Notes: generated by a model from the letters alone, not told the origin. A stretch of DNA of 64,000 bases from Xestospongia muta (GCA_963693285.1 OY848918.1:1743501-1807500); one strand, 5' to 3'; positions 37,701 through 52,923 are shown, counted from the stretch's first letter. Numbers and translations are program-made.

Positions 37701-40700
37701 TCAATACACTTAGAAATTATACTACATTATATCACACTTACCTCCTATTATATTGTAAAGGACACATTCAGATCACAAGTAATCACAGCAATGTAAATGT
37801 GGAAACAAACAATACAATAAAGTAAACAAAATTATAACATTGAATTCAATACACTTAGAAATTATACTACATTATATCACACTTACCGGCTATTATATTG
37901 TAAAGAACACATTCAGAACACAAGTAATCACAGCAATGTAAATGTGGAAACAAACAATACAATAGAGTAAACAAAATGACAACATTGAGTTTAATACACT
38001 TAGAAATTATACTGGATTATATCACACTTACCTCCTATTATATTGTAAAGAACACATTCAGATCACCAGCAATCACAGCAATGTAAACGTGGAAACAAAG
38101 AATACAATAAAGTAAACAAAATGATAACGTTGAATTCAATACACTTAGAAATTATACTACATTATATCACACTTACCCACTATTATATTGGAAAGGACAC
38201 ATTCAGATGACAAATAATTACAGCAATGTAAATGTGGAAACAAAGAATATAATAAAGTAAACAAAATGATAACATTGAATTCAATACACTTAGAAATTAT
38301 ACTACATTATATCACACTTACCGGCTATTATATTGTAAAGAACACATTCAGATCACAAGTAATCACAGTAATGTAAATGTGGAAACAAAGAATACAATAA
38401 ACTAACAAAATGATAACGTTGAATTCAATACACTTAGAAATTATACTACATTATATCACACTTACCCACTATTATATTGGAAAGGACACATTCAGATGAC
38501 AAGTAATTACAGCAATGTAAATGTGGAAACAAACAATACAATAGAGTAAACAAAATGACAACATTGAGTTTAATACACTTAGAAATTATACTGGATTATA
38601 TCACACTTACCTCCTATTATATTGTAAAGGACACATTCAGATCACAAGTAATCACAGCAATGTAAATGTGGAAACAAAGAATACAATAAAGTAAACAAAA
38701 TGATAACATTGAATTCAATACACTTAGAAATTATACTACATTATATCACACTTACCTCCTATTATATTGTAAAGGACACATTCAGATTACAAATAATCAC
38801 AGCAATGTAAATGTGGAAACAAAGAATACAATAAAGTAAACAAAATGACAACATTGAATTCAATACACTTAGAAATTATACTACATTATATCACACTTAC
38901 AAACTATTATATTGTAAAGGACACATTCAGATTACAAATAATCACAGCAATGTAAATATGGAAACAAAAAACAATAGAGTAAACAAAATGACAACATTGA
39001 ATTCAATATACTTAGAAATTATACTACATTATATCACACTTACCTGCTATTACATTGTAAAGGACACATTCAGATCACAAGTAATCACAGCAATGTAAAT
39101 GTGGAAACAAAGAATACAATAGAGTAAACAAAATGACAACATTGAGTTTAATACACTTAGAAATTATACTACATTATATCACACTTACCTGCTATTACAT
39201 TGTAAAGGACACATTCAGATCACAAGTAATCATAGCAATGTAAATGTGGAAACAAAAAACAATAGAGTAAACAAAATGACAACATTGAATTCAATACATT
39301 TAGAAATTATACTACATTATATCACACTTACAAACTATTATATTGCAAAAGACAAATTCAGATCACAAGTAATCACAGCAATGTAAATGTGGAAACAGAA
39401 AAAAACAATAGAGTAAACAAAATGACAACATTAAATTCAATACATTTAGAAATTATACTACATTATATCACACTTACCCACTATTATATTGTAAAGGACA
39501 CATTCAGATCACAAATAATCACAGCAATGTAAATGTGGAAACAGAAAAAAACAACAGAGTAAACAAAATTATAACATTGAATTCAATACACTTAGAAATT
39601 ATACTACATTATATCACACTTACCTCCTATTATATTGTAAAGAACACATTCAGAACACAAGTAATCACAGCAATGTAAACGTGGAAACAAAGAATACAAT
39701 AAAGTAAACAAAATGATAACGTTGAATTCAATACACTTAGAAATTATACTACATTATATCACACTTACCCACTATTATATTGTAAAGAACACATTCAGAT
39801 CACAAGTAATTACAGCAATGTAAATGTGGAAACAAACAATACAATAAAGTAAACAAAATTATAACATTGAATTCAATACACTTAGAAATTATACTACATT
39901 ATATCACACTTACCGGCTATTATATTGTAAAGAACACATTCAGATGACAAGTAATCACAGCAATGTAAATGTGGAAACAAACAATACAATAGAGTAAACA
40001 AAATGACAACATTGAGTTTAATACACTTAGAAATTATACTGGATTATATCACACTTACCTCCTATTATATTGTAAAGAACACATTCAGATCACCAGCAAT
40101 CACAGCAATGTAAACGTGGAAACAAAGAATACAATAAAGTAAACAAAATGATAACATTGAATTCAATACACTTAGAAATTATACTACATTATATCACACT
40201 TACCCACTATTATATTGTAAAGAACACATTCAGATCACAAGTAATTACAGCAATGTAAATGTGGAAACAAACAATACAATAAAGTAAACAAAATTATAAC
40301 ATTGAATTCAATACACTTAGAAATTATACTACATTATATCACACTTACCGGCTATTATATTGTAAAGAACACATTCAGATGACAAGTAATCACAGCAATG
40401 TAAATGTGGAAACAAACAATACAATAGAGTAAACAAAATGACAACATTGAGTTTAATACACTTAGAAATTATACTGGATTATATCACACTTACCTCCTAT
40501 TATATTGTAAAGAACACATTCAGATCACCAGCAATCACAGCAATGTAAACGTGGAAACAAAGAATACAATAAAGTAAACAAAATGATAACATTGAATTCA
40601 ATACACTTAGAAATTATACTACATTATATCACACTTACCTCCTATTATATTGTAAAGAACACATTCAGATCACAAGTAATCACAGCAATGGAAATGTGGA

Positions 40701-43700
40701 AACAAAAAACAATAGAGTAAATAAAATGACAACATTGAATTCAATACATTTAGAAATTATACTACATTATATCACACTTACAAACTATTATATTGCAAAA
40801 GACAAATTCAGATCACAAGTGATCACAGCAATGTAAATGTGGAAACAGAAAAAAACAATAGAGTAAACAAAATGACAACATTAAATTCAATACATTTAGA
40901 AATTATACTACATTATATCACACTTACCGACTATTATATTGTAAAGGACACATTCAGATCACAAATAATCACAGCAATGTAAATGTGGAAACAGAAAAAA
41001 ACAACAGAGTAAACAAAATGACAACATTGAATTCAATATATTTAGAAATTATACTACATTATATCACACTTACCGACTATTATATTGTAAATGACACATT
41101 CAGATCACAAATAATCACAGCAATGTAAATGTGGAAACAGAAAAAAACAACAGAGTAAACAAAATGACAACATTGAATTCAATATATTTAGAAATTATAC
41201 TACATTATATCACACTTACCGACTATTATATTGTAAAGGACACAATTTGATGACAAATAATCACAGCAATGTAAATGTGGAAACAGAAAAAAAAACAATA
41301 GAGTAAACAAAATGACAACATTGAATTCAATACACTTAGAAATTATACTACATTATATCACACTTACAAACTATTATATTGTAAAGAACACATTCAGATC
41401 ACAAGTTATGACAGCAATGTAAACATGGAAACAAAAAAACAATAGAGTAAACGAAATGACAACATTGAATTCAATACATTTAGAAATTATACTACATTAT
41501 ATCACACTTACAAACTATTATATTGCAAAAGACAAATTCAGATCACAAGTGATCACAGCAATGTAAATGTGGAAACAGAAAAAAACAATAGAGTAAACAA
41601 AATGACAACATTAAATTCAATACATTTAGAAATTATACTACATTATATCACACTTACCGACTATTATATTGTAAAGGACACATTCAGATCACAAATAATC
41701 ACAGCAATGTAAATGTGGAAACAGAAAAAAACAACAGAGTAAACAAAATGACAACATTGAATTCAATATATTTAGAAATTATACTACATTATATCACACT
41801 TACCGACTATTATATTGTAAAGGACACATTCAGATCACAAATAATCACAGCAATGTAAATGTGGAAACAGAAAAAAACAACAGAGTAAACAAAATGACAA
41901 CATTGAATTCAATATATTTAGAAATTATACTACATTATATCACACTTACCGACTATTATATTGTAAAGGACACAATTGGATGACAAATAATCACAGCAAT
42001 GTAAATGTGGAAACAGAAAAAAACAACAGAGTAAACAAAATGACAACATTGAATTCAATACACTTAGAAATTATACTACATTATATCACACTTACCCGCT
42101 ATTATATTGTAAAGGACACATTCAGATTACAAGTAATCACAGCAATGTAAATGTGGAAACAGAAAAAAACAACAGAGTAAACAAAATGACAACATTGAAT
42201 TCAATATATTTAGAAATTATACTACATTATATCACACTTACCGACTATTATATTGTAAAGGACACATTCAGATCACAAATAATCACAGCAATGTAAATGT
42301 GGAAACAGAAAAAAACAACAGAGTAAACAAAATGACAACATTGAATTCAATATATTTAGAAATTATACTACATTATATCACACTTACCGACTATTATATT
42401 GTAAAGGACAAATTCGGATCACAAGTAATCACAGCAATGTAAAAGTGGAAACAGAAAAAAACAATAGAGTAAACAAAATGACAACATTGAATTCAATACA
42501 TTTAGAAATTATACTACATTATATCACACTTACCGACTATTATATTGTAAAGGACACATTCAGATCACAAATAATCACAGCAATGTAAATGTGGAAACAG
42601 AAAAAAACAACGAAGTAAACAAAATGACAACATTGAATTCAATATATTTAGAAATTATACTACATTATATGACACTTACAACCTATTATATTGTAAAGGA
42701 CATTCGGATGACAAATAATCACAGCAATGTAAATGTGGAAACAAAAAATAATAGAGTAAACAAAATGACAACATTAAATTCAATACATTTAGAAATTATA
42801 CTACATTATATCACACTTACAAACTATTATATTGTAAAGGACACAATCGGATGACAAATAATCACAGCAATGTAAATGTGGAAACAGAAAAAACAGAAGA
42901 GTAAACAAAATAACAACATTGAATTCAATACATTTAGAAATTATACTACATTATATCACACTTACCGACTATTATATTGTAAAGAACACATTCAGATCAC
43001 AAGTTATGACAGCAATGTAAACATGGAAACAAAAAAACAATAGAGTAAACGAAATGACAACATTGAATTCAATACATTTAGAAATTATACTACATTATAT
43101 CACACTTACAAACTATTAGATTATAAAGGACACATTTGAATGACAAATAATCATAGCAATGTAAATGTGGAAACAAAAAACAATAGAGTAAACAAAATGA
43201 TAACATTGAATTCAATACACTTAGAAATTATACTACATTATATCACACTTACCTCCTATTATATTGTAAAGGACACATTCAGATTACAAGCAGTCAAGGC
43301 AATGAAAATGTGGAAACAGAAAAAAAACAATAGAGTAAACAAAATGACAACATGAATTCAATACATTTAGAAATTATACTACATTGTATCACACTTACCG
43401 ACTGTTATATTGTAAATGACACATTCAGATGACAAAAAATCATAGCAATGTAAATGTGAAAACAAAAAACAATAGAGTAAATAAAATGACAACATTAAAT
43501 TCAATACATTTAGAAATTATACTACATTATATCACACTTACAACCTATTATATTGTAAAGGACATTCGGATGACAAATAATCACAGCAATGTAAATGTGG
43601 AAACAAAAAATAATAGAGTAAACAAAATGACAACATTAAATTCAATACATTTAGAAATTATACTACATTATATCACACTTACAAACTATTATATTGTAAA

Positions 43701-46700
43701 GGACACAATCGAATGACAAATAATCACAGCAATGTAAATGTGGAAACAGAAAAAACAGAAGAGTAAACAAATAACAACATTGAATTCAATACATTTAGAA
43801 ATTATACTACATTATATCACACTTACCGACTATTATATTGTAAAGAACACATTCAGATCACAAGTAATCACAGCAATGTAAATGTGGAAACAGAAAAAAA
43901 ACAATAGAGTAAACAAATGACAACATGAATTCAATACATTTAGAAATTATACTACATTATATCACACTTACAAACTATTATATTGTAAAGAACACATTCA
44001 GATCACAAGTTATGACAGCAATGTAAACATGGAAACAAAAAAACAATAGAGTAAACGAAATGACAACATTGAATTCAATACATTTAGAAATTATACTATG
44101 TTATATCACACTTACAAACTATTAGATTATAAAGGACACATTTGAATGACAAATAATCACAGCAATGTAAATGTGAAAACATAAAATACAATAGAGTAAA
44201 CAAAATGACATCATTGAATTTAATACACTTAGAAATTATACTGCATTATATCACACTTACCACCTATTACATTGTAAAGGACACATTCAGATCACAAGCA
44301 ATCACAGCAATGTAAATGTGGAAACAAAGAATACAATAAAGTAAACAAAATGATAACATTGAATTCAATACTCTTAGTCATTATACTACATTATATCACA
44401 CTTACCACCTATTATATTGTAAAGGACACAATCAGATGACAAGTAATCACAGCAATGTAAATGTGGAAACAAAAAAAAACAATAGAGTAAACAAAATGAC
44501 AACATTGAATTCAATACACTTAGAAATTATACTACATTATATCACACTTACCCGCTATTATATTGTAAAGGACACATTCAGATTACAAGTAATCACAGCA
44601 ATGTAAATGTGGAAACAAAAAATAATGGAGTAAACAAAATGACAACATTGAATTGAATACATTTAGAAATTATACTACATTGTATCACACTTACCGACTG
44701 TTATATTGTAAATGACACATTCAGATGACAAAAAATCATAGCAATGTAAATGTGGAAACAAAAAACAATAGAGTAAATAAAATGACAACATTGAATTTAA
44801 TACTCCTAGAAATTATGTCATCATTTATTATAATTTATTGTGTTTATATAAATCTCAAAAAAAGGATACAGTACTTAGGACTACTACTTCATTGTAAATA
44901 TAGTACAATTGTATTGTATAAACTTGTTAGTTAAAGTCAGGTACAGTAGTCTTATATCATTATAATGTCTATATTATCTCTTCTCTAATAGTTTATGTCT
45001 TCTCTAATTAACTCACACAACTTAAAGAAAAAACATGCTCATTTTCATAATCTTATTTACCTCAGTAACAACATCAATATTAGCTCCATGGTTAACCAAT
45101 AATTCAACAATGTCTGTATGTCCTTCATAACTTGCATAATGAAGAGCTGTCCATCCTCTCTATTGTAATAATAAACAAATTATTAACTCTCAAATTAGAC
45201 CACTAACACACTATATAAACTAATAGTGTTGATGTCCAATAACAATTAGTAGTAAAATAGATTAATATGTAATGTTATTAAAATAAACGTTTTCCTAACA
45301 TTATTATATTTAATTTATTTGACACATCATTGATAAACAATAATACAACCTTTACATTAAAATAGTACCACAACTTATAGCTGTATTTTAAGGAAAAAAG
45401 TGTCACATTTTATATTATACAGACTATTAACTCTTAACTTAGACTACTAACACACTATATAAACTAATCCTCCATACAGTCACAGACAATTGCTTGGCCA
45501 AATGATAAAGTTAGAAAAGCCAACAAAGTATGTTAAGAAAATGTGGACCTTATCAGCTGTACAGTTCAGACATACCACTTAAAATTAGCAAATATACTAG
45601 TCATCATGCAGCCTTGCATTTCTTTTTTAGAATTATATGATAGCCTCAAAAAATAATACCGTACTTTTCTATAGTGCTCATTGTGTTGCACTTTGCAAAA
45701 TTTAGGTGTTAATAAATTTTCATACATGCCTCTTGTGTCCGAAATTTTTTCTAACATGTTAATTTTTTACATGAAATTTTTGCAACACAAAAAGTTGCTC
45801 AATCTATGGCATATCTATTACTAATAAATATTTAGTTTTTGAGCAGATCTTTTAACACTAATTTAGCTGCCTTGTGTAATCTAAGGGATTGGTAAACAAG
45901 ACACAAAAAAATTGTTAGGATGTAGACCCTATCTTATTAAGTCAACAGTATCCCATGACAATATAACATGTAGCTCTTTATGTTATTGCAACTATCAACT
46001 AACATCATGTCATGTCATGTGACTCTATATTACTATAATAAATAACATTATTTCTGTCAGACAATTATTACATCTGATGAAGTATATAGCTAGTTCACAA
46101 TCTGTACATTAAACACAAACAAAACTGACTTTTAAAATGTGGTTTATGAGAAATAAAAACCCATCTATGTACTTAACAACTACATTCGGGTTATCAAATA
46201 TAATGCTTGCCAAATGGTATGCCTCCATGACATGGTCAGCCTCAACAAATGTCTACTTGTACAATATCTTTGCTGGGTAAGGTAATACAATGACACTAGC
46301 TAGCAAAACTATTTCTTCATTACTTAAATAGTTATAAAACAAAGTGATAAATATACTTACAATGGAACTTCTAATAACAGACATTTGTAATAGTAGACAT
46401 TCACTACAATAGACAATAACTTTGGAACTTGACCTTTTTGTAGACAGCACTAGAATTGTGTCCTCTTAAATGTGGACAGCTCATTTTAGGACAATAACTT
46501 TTCTGACTCCAGAAATTACTAGCACATGAAGTTTTGCCTCTTATAACAGACAGTGGGTGTGTCTAGTGTACTTCACATGGGCTTAGTTTATACAATGAAT
46601 GGCTTTGCAATAATTTCTCTTTCTCAAGTACTTTGTTTAAGCTTGAATAGAGTTGTTAATATATTGTTACAACCTCTAAAGTTAAGTATACCTCTCTATA

Positions 46701-46941
46701 GAGGATATTAACACTTGTCCCAATGGCATTCATTGCAGACAATTTTAGACTAAACACAGTATTGGTTATTAATAAAGTAACATTTTCAGATTTACTGCCT
46801 CATTTATAGAACATATATTCTCTTGTATAATAAATTAAATTAACTTACCATATCAGTATAATTTACATTGGCTCCTCTTGAGAGAGCATATTGTACTCCA
46901 AACAAGTCTCCTTTCTTAACAGACTCAATTAGACTATCATT
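31746..46941 (-). CDS. Paralogue D': ankyrin-repeat protein with unrecognised C-terminal domain
   Basis: Exons 46849-46941, 45061-45159, 34454-34541, 32850-33331, 32603-32720, 32533-32580 and 31746-31795 join in phase (0-0-0-1-0-1-1). The first two encode ankyrin repeats (SVKKGDLFGVQYALSRGANV; GWTALHYASYEGHTDIVELL). The rest parallel paralogue D (KIVVVVGCYDKTKRFKKK, DVLFLGFALKDEAGQNIAQY). The last exon stops after GDNHSQIEVAFRDVFI, about 33 residues earlier than in D. The intron 34542-45060 is 10.5 kb and is mostly satellite; the intron upstream of 46941 also opens into satellite. The 5' end was not found, though a possible 54-nt phase-0 exon lies at 53048-53101. It is presumably a cytoplasmic ankyrin adaptor; the function is unknown. 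Confidence 0.6.
33805..33920 (+). repeat. Dispersed repeat, copy 2
   Basis: Partner of 23845-23955, here inside the intron of D' between 33332 and 34453. It explains part of the extra length of that intron relative to paralogue D. Confidence 0.6.
34768..35215 (+). mobile_element. Tigger/pogo-type DNA transposon relic, 448 bp
   Basis: The ends are CAGCAGAACATTGCTTATCC and the complement of CAGTAGAATGTCACTTATCC, both next to TA, fitting the TA target duplication of Tc1/mariner-pogo elements. Inside, a plus-strand frame reads YEIGKSTVHNIVKNDKR (about 35006-35058), the helix-turn-helix of the CENP-B/Tigger transposase N-terminus. The rest of the transposase is deleted and upstream frames have stops. 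Confidence 0.85.
35340..35385. repeat. TA-rich palindrome
   Basis: TATATATATATATATAGAC-TAT-GTCTATATATATATA is self-complementary. It probably grew by microsatellite slippage. Confidence 0.7.
35645..44815 (-). repeat. 145-bp satellite, block 2 (about 63 units)
   Basis: Head-to-tail units spaced 144-146 bp, with ATCACACTTAC from about 35704 to 44689, fill most of the 10.5-kb intron of the ankyrin paralogue D'. On minus each unit reads ...AATAG, three variable bases, GTAAGTGTGATATAATG. Plus-strand triplets seen include AAA, CAC, CTC, CCA, CTG, CGG, CCG, CGA and AAC. Higher-order copies occur, for example three-unit blocks near 39720-40155 and 40156-40590. Short open frames on plus (VNKMTTLNSIHLEIILHYIT) are unit translations, not genes. 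Confidence 0.95.
44816..45060. other. Intron flank of the ankyrin exon
   Basis: Non-satellite AT-rich sequence between block 2 and the ankyrin exon. Nothing else is recognised. Confidence 0.5.
45160..46848. other. Intron between the two ankyrin exons of D'
   Basis: About 1.7 kb without satellite. Only short frames are present (45566-45757, 46253-46450), and they have no motif or splice context. Confidence 0.5.
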
Positions 46942-47007
46942 CTATGGTAAAACAAAAAATTAATTGTATCATTTAAAATAATGCATAATCTAATGCCAAC
47001 ACATTTT

Positions 47008-50000
47008 GATATTATACTACATTATATTTTACTTACCTGCTATTATATTGTAAAGAACACATTCAGATCACAAGTAATCACAGCAATGTAAATGTAGAAA
47101 CAAAAAACAATAGAGTAAACAAAATGATAACATTGAATACAATACACTTAAAATTATACTACATTATATCAGACTTACCAACTATTATATTGTAAAGAAC
47201 ATATTCAGATCACAAGTAATCACAGCAATGTAAATGTGAAAACATAAAATACAATAGAGTAAACAAAATGACAACATTGAATACAATACACGTATATTAT
47301 ACTGCATTATATCACACTTACCAACTATTATATTGTAAAGGACACATTCAGATTACAAGTAATCACAGCAATGTAAATGTGGAAACAAAAAACAATAGAG
47401 TAAACAAAATGATAACATTGAATACAATACACTTAAAATTATACTACATTATATCAGACTTACCAACTATTATATTGTAAAGAACATATTCAGATCACAA
47501 GTAATCACAGCAATGTAAATGTGAAAACATAAAATACAATAGAGTAAACAAAATGACAACATTGATTCAATACACTTAAAATTATACTACATTAGATCAC
47601 ACTTACCGACTATTATATTGTAAAGGACACATTCAGATCACAAGTAATCACAGCAATGTAAATGTGGAAACAAAGAGTACATTAGAGTAAACCAAATGAC
47701 AACATTGAATTCAATACACTTATAAAATTATACTACATTATATCACACTTACCTCCTATTATATTGTAAAGGACACATTCAGATTACAAATAATCACAGC
47801 AATGTAAATGTGGAAACAAAGAATACAATAGAGTAAACAAAATGATAATATTAAATTAAATACACTTAGAAATTATACTACATTATATCACACTTACCAA
47901 CTTTTGTATTGTAAAGGACACATTCAGATTACAAAAAATCACAGCAATGTAAATATGGAAACAAAAAAAAAACAATAGAGTAAACATAATGACAACATTT
48001 AATTCAATACACTTAAAATTATACTACATTAGATCACACTTACCGACTATTATATTGTAAAGGACACATTCAGATCACAAGTAATCACAGCAATGGAAAT
48101 GTGAAAATTGATAAAAACAATAGAGTAAACAAAATGACAACATTGAATTCAATACACTTAGAAATTACACTACATTATATCACACTTACCACCTATTATA
48201 TTGTAAATGACACATTCAGATCACAAGTAATCACAGCAATGGAAATGTGAAAACAAAAAAAACAATATAGTAAACAAAATGACAACATTGAATTCAATAC
48301 ACTTAGAAATTATACTACATCATATCACACTTACCGACTATTATATTGTAAAGGACACATTCAGATTACAAGTAATCACAGCAATGTAAATGTGAAAATA
48401 GAAAAAAACAATAGAGTAAACAAAATGACAACATTCAATTCAATACACTTAGAAATTATACTACATTATATCACACTTACCACCTATTATATTGTAAAGG
48501 ACACATTCAGATTACAAGTAATCACAGCAATGTAAATGTGAAAATAGAAAAAAACAATAGAGTAAACAAAATGACAACATTCAATTCAATACACTTAGAA
48601 ATTACACTACATTATATCACACTTACCACCTATTATATTGTAAATGACACATTCAGATGACAAGTAATCACAGCAATGGAAATGTGAAAACAAAAAAAAA
48701 CAATATAGTAAACAAAATGACAACATTAAATTCAATACACTTAGAAATTACACTACATTATATCACACTTACCACCTATTATATTGTAAATGACACATTC
48801 AGATCACAAGTAATCACAGCAATGGAAATGTGAAAACAAAAAAAACAATATAGTAAACAAAATGACAACATTGAATTCAATACACTTAGAAATTATACTA
48901 CATCATATCACACTTACCCGCTATTATATTGTAAAGGACACATTCAGATTACAAGTAATCACAGCAATGTAAATGTGAAAATAGAAAAAAACAATAGAGT
49001 AAACAAAATGACAACATTCAATTCAATACACTTAGAAATTATACTACATCATATCACACTTACAAACTATTATATTGTAAAGGACACATTCAGATCACAA
49101 GTAATCACAGCAATGTAATTGTGAAAACAAAAAATACAATAGAGTAAACAAAATGACAACATTGAATACAATACACGTATATTATACTGCATTATATCAC
49201 ACTTACCTCCTATTATATTGTAAATGACACATTCAGATCACAAGTAATCACAGCAATGGAAATGTGAAAACAAAAAAAACAATATAGTAAACAAGATGAC
49301 AACATTGAATTCAATACACTTAGAAATTATACTACATCATATCACACTTACCGACTATTATATTGTAAAGGACACATTCAGAGTACAAGTAATCACAGCA
49401 ATGTAAATGTGAAAATAGAAAAAAACAATAGAGTAAACAAAATGACAACATTCAATTCAATACACTTAGAAATTATACAACATCATATCACACTTACAAA
49501 CTATTATATTGTAAAGGACACATTCAGATCACAAGTAATCACAGCAATGTAATTGTGAAAACAAAAAATACAATAGAGTAAACAAAATGACAACATTGAA
49601 TACAATACATGTATATTATACTGCATTATATCACACTTACCTCCTATTATATTGTAAAGGACACATTCAGTTTACAAGTAATCACAGCAATGTAAATGTG
49701 AAAATAGAAAAAACAATAGAGTAAACAAAATGACAACATTCAATTCAATACACTTAGAAATTATACTACATTATATCACACTTACAATCTATTATATTGT
49801 AAATGACACATTCAGATCACAAGTAATCACAGCAATGTAATTGTGGAAACAAAAAAATAATAGAGTAAACAAAATGACAACATTGAATACAATACACGTA
49901 AATTATACTACATTATATCACACTTACCACCTATTATATTGTTAAGGACACATTCAGATCACAAGCAATCACAGCAATGTAAATGTGGAAACAAAGAATA

Positions 50001-51775
50001 CAATAGAGTAAACAAAATGACAACATTGAATACAATACACTTAGAAATTATACTACATCATATCACACTTACCGACTATTATATTGTAAAGGACACATTC
50101 AGATTACAAGTAATCACAGCAATGTAAATGTGAAAATAGAAAAAAACAATAGAGTAAACAAAATGACAACATTGAATACAATACACGTATATTATACTGC
50201 ATTATATCACACTTACCTCCTATTATATTGTAAATGACACATTCAGATCACAAGTAATCACAGCAATGGAAATGTGAAAACAAAAAAAACAATATAGTAA
50301 ACAAAATGACAACATTGAATTCAATACACTTAGAAATTATACTACATCATATCACACTTACCGACTATTATATTGTAAAGGACACATTCAGATTACAAGT
50401 AATCACAGCAATGTAAATGTGAAAATAGAAAAAAACAATAGAGTAAACAAAATGACAACATTCAATTCAATACACTTAGAAATTATACTACATCATATGA
50501 CACTTACAAACTATTATATTGTAAAGGACACATTCAGATCACAAGTAATCACAGCAATGTAATTGTGAAAACAAAAAATACAATAGAGTAAACAAAATGA
50601 CAACATTGAATACAATACATGTATATTATACTGCATTATATCACACTTACCTCCTATTATATTGTAAATGACACATTCAGATCACAAGTAATCACAGCAA
50701 TGTAATTGTGGAAACAAAAAAATAATAGAGTAAACAAAATGACAACATTGAATACAATACACGTAAATTATACTACATTATATCACACTTACCACCTATT
50801 ATATTGTTAAGGACACATTCAGATCACAAGCAATCACAGCAATGTAAATGTGGAAACAAAGAATACAATAGAGTAAACAAAATGACAACATTGAATACAA
50901 TACACTTAGAAATTATACTACATCATATCACACTTACCGACTATTATATTGTAAAGGACACATTCAGATTACAAGTAATCACAGCAATGTAAATGTGAAA
51001 ATAGAAAAAAACAATAGAGTAAACAAAATGACAACATTCAATTCAATACACTTAGAAATTATACTACATCATATCACACTTACCGACTATTATATTGTAA
51101 AGGACACATTCAGATCACAAGTAATCACAGCAATGTAATTGTGAAAACAAAAAATACAATAGAGTAAACAAAATGACAACATTGAATACAATACACGTAT
51201 ATTATATTGCATTATATCACACTTACCGACTATTATATTGTAAAGGACACATTCAGATTACAAGTAATCACAGCATGAAAACAAAAAAACAATAGAGTAA
51301 ACAGTATGACAACATTGAATTCAATACACTTAAAATTATACTACATTATATTACACTTACCACCTATTATATTGTAAAGGACACATTCAGATTACAAGCA
51401 ATCATAGCAATGTAAATGTTGAAACAAAGAATACAATAGAGTAAACAAAATGACAACATTGAGTTTAATATACTTAGAAATTATACAACATTATATCACA
51501 CTTACCGGCTATTATATTGTAAACAACACATTCAGATCACAAGTAATCACAGCAATGTAAATGTAAAAACAAAGAATACAATAGAGTAAACAAAATGACA
51601 ACATTGAATTTAATACACTTAGAAATTATGCTACATTATATCACACTTACTCTCTATTATATTGTAAAGGACACATTCAGATTACAAGTAATCACAGCAA
51701 TGGAAATGTGGAAACAAAAAAACAATAGTGTAAACAAAATGATAACGTTAAATTCAATAGAAATTATGCTTTGTT
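47008..51775 (-). repeat. 145-bp satellite, block 3 (about 33 units)
   Basis: Units continue from about 47025 to 51650 upstream of the first ankyrin exon. Triplets (plus) include CTG, CAA, CGA, CTC, CAC, CCG, AAA, AAT, CGG and TCT. A higher-order copy about 865 bp (six units) long is evident: 49939-50127 and 50804-50992 translate identically. Some units have short deletions in the ATGTGGAAAC region, whereas the AATAG-NNN-GTAAGT core is kept. Confidence 0.95.
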
Positions 51776-52881
51776 GTTAAAAGTGTGAAATATAAATTAC
51801 TTGAAGTATTATACAAGGCAACACATACACACGTGCATGTATATAGACTATTGTTATGCGTATTATGTCATTTAGTAAGTTTTATGAATATTCATATGTT
51901 AATGTAAGCTGGACACACAATAGTTCAAAACAGTCTTAAAATATCTCACAACTTAAGCAAGAAAAGCAAGCATAAGACCAGGTTATCTATATAAACAAAC
52001 GTTTTTGTCCTGAGATGTTGGATGTGACCAAATGAATAGTTTAATAGTGAATATGGCCTCTCTTTCGTCACCAAGTTGTCATGTTTCAAAGCAATATTTG
52101 ATAACAAGCAAATAAAAACATCCTCAATAAATACTGCGTGCCTGATAAAAGGGTTGAGTGAAATTTGGGACAATTACATAACTGCTGTTTCTTTAAGTAA
52201 TAATTCAGTTCAGCTTTGCCTTGCAAAACATTATAAAATGAAAGGCACTAAAGTACTGAACCAAAGTACTGTGCCAAACCTCACTTCAGTTTCTAAGTTA
52301 TTTATAAATGCTATGCCAGCTTAGACCCAGCTATGATGTTGCTAGGTAGCATTGCAAGAAAATTTAACATTCTAGAAGGTGTGGTCACATTTATCAATAT
52401 TTCATATACAAAATTTATTGTAACTTGAAGATGAAGCCTTCTTTGGAAACGTCCCATAGTACAAATATAAATCAATATATTATCTATTAGTAGCGGTTTT
52501 TACAGTGCTTTGAGACGTTTCCTGAATGCGTCACTTCGCTCCAAGTCCATGTAAAATCTTGAAAACACTTTTCAGAACTTTTCTAACGATTGCTTCGACC
52601 AACAGCCTTCAGTATTGCTGATGCGTATTCCTCTAAGATTCTCTACAACATGCTAATAAATCTCCACTTTAAGGTTTTTACTTTTCGAGAAATGGCACCT
52701 TGACATCTGCAGCCTGAAAATTCTTTTGTGAGTTTTAAGCTTTCATTTTCCTTGACAATGTTCTTGATACTATGGTTGTAAAGTCCACACGTTTTTCTAT
52801 TTGTTGCTAAACATTTAAAGCTGCTAACGCTTTGCTTGCCAAGTTATAGCAGTTCAAAAACAATCCCCAGTAACAGGCAGT

Positions 52882-52918
<37 letters not shown>
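52882..52918. repeat. (CA)n microsatellite
   Basis: About 18 CA dinucleotides. The plus-strand frame starting here (poly Thr-His) is an artefact of the repeat. Confidence 0.95.

Positions 52919-52923
<5 letters not shown>

Noticed and set aside
35645..44815. CRISPR array
   Set aside because: Units are 145 bp and nearly identical throughout, with only three hypervariable bases, in an intron-bearing eukaryotic locus; there are no 25-40 bp repeats with unique spacers.
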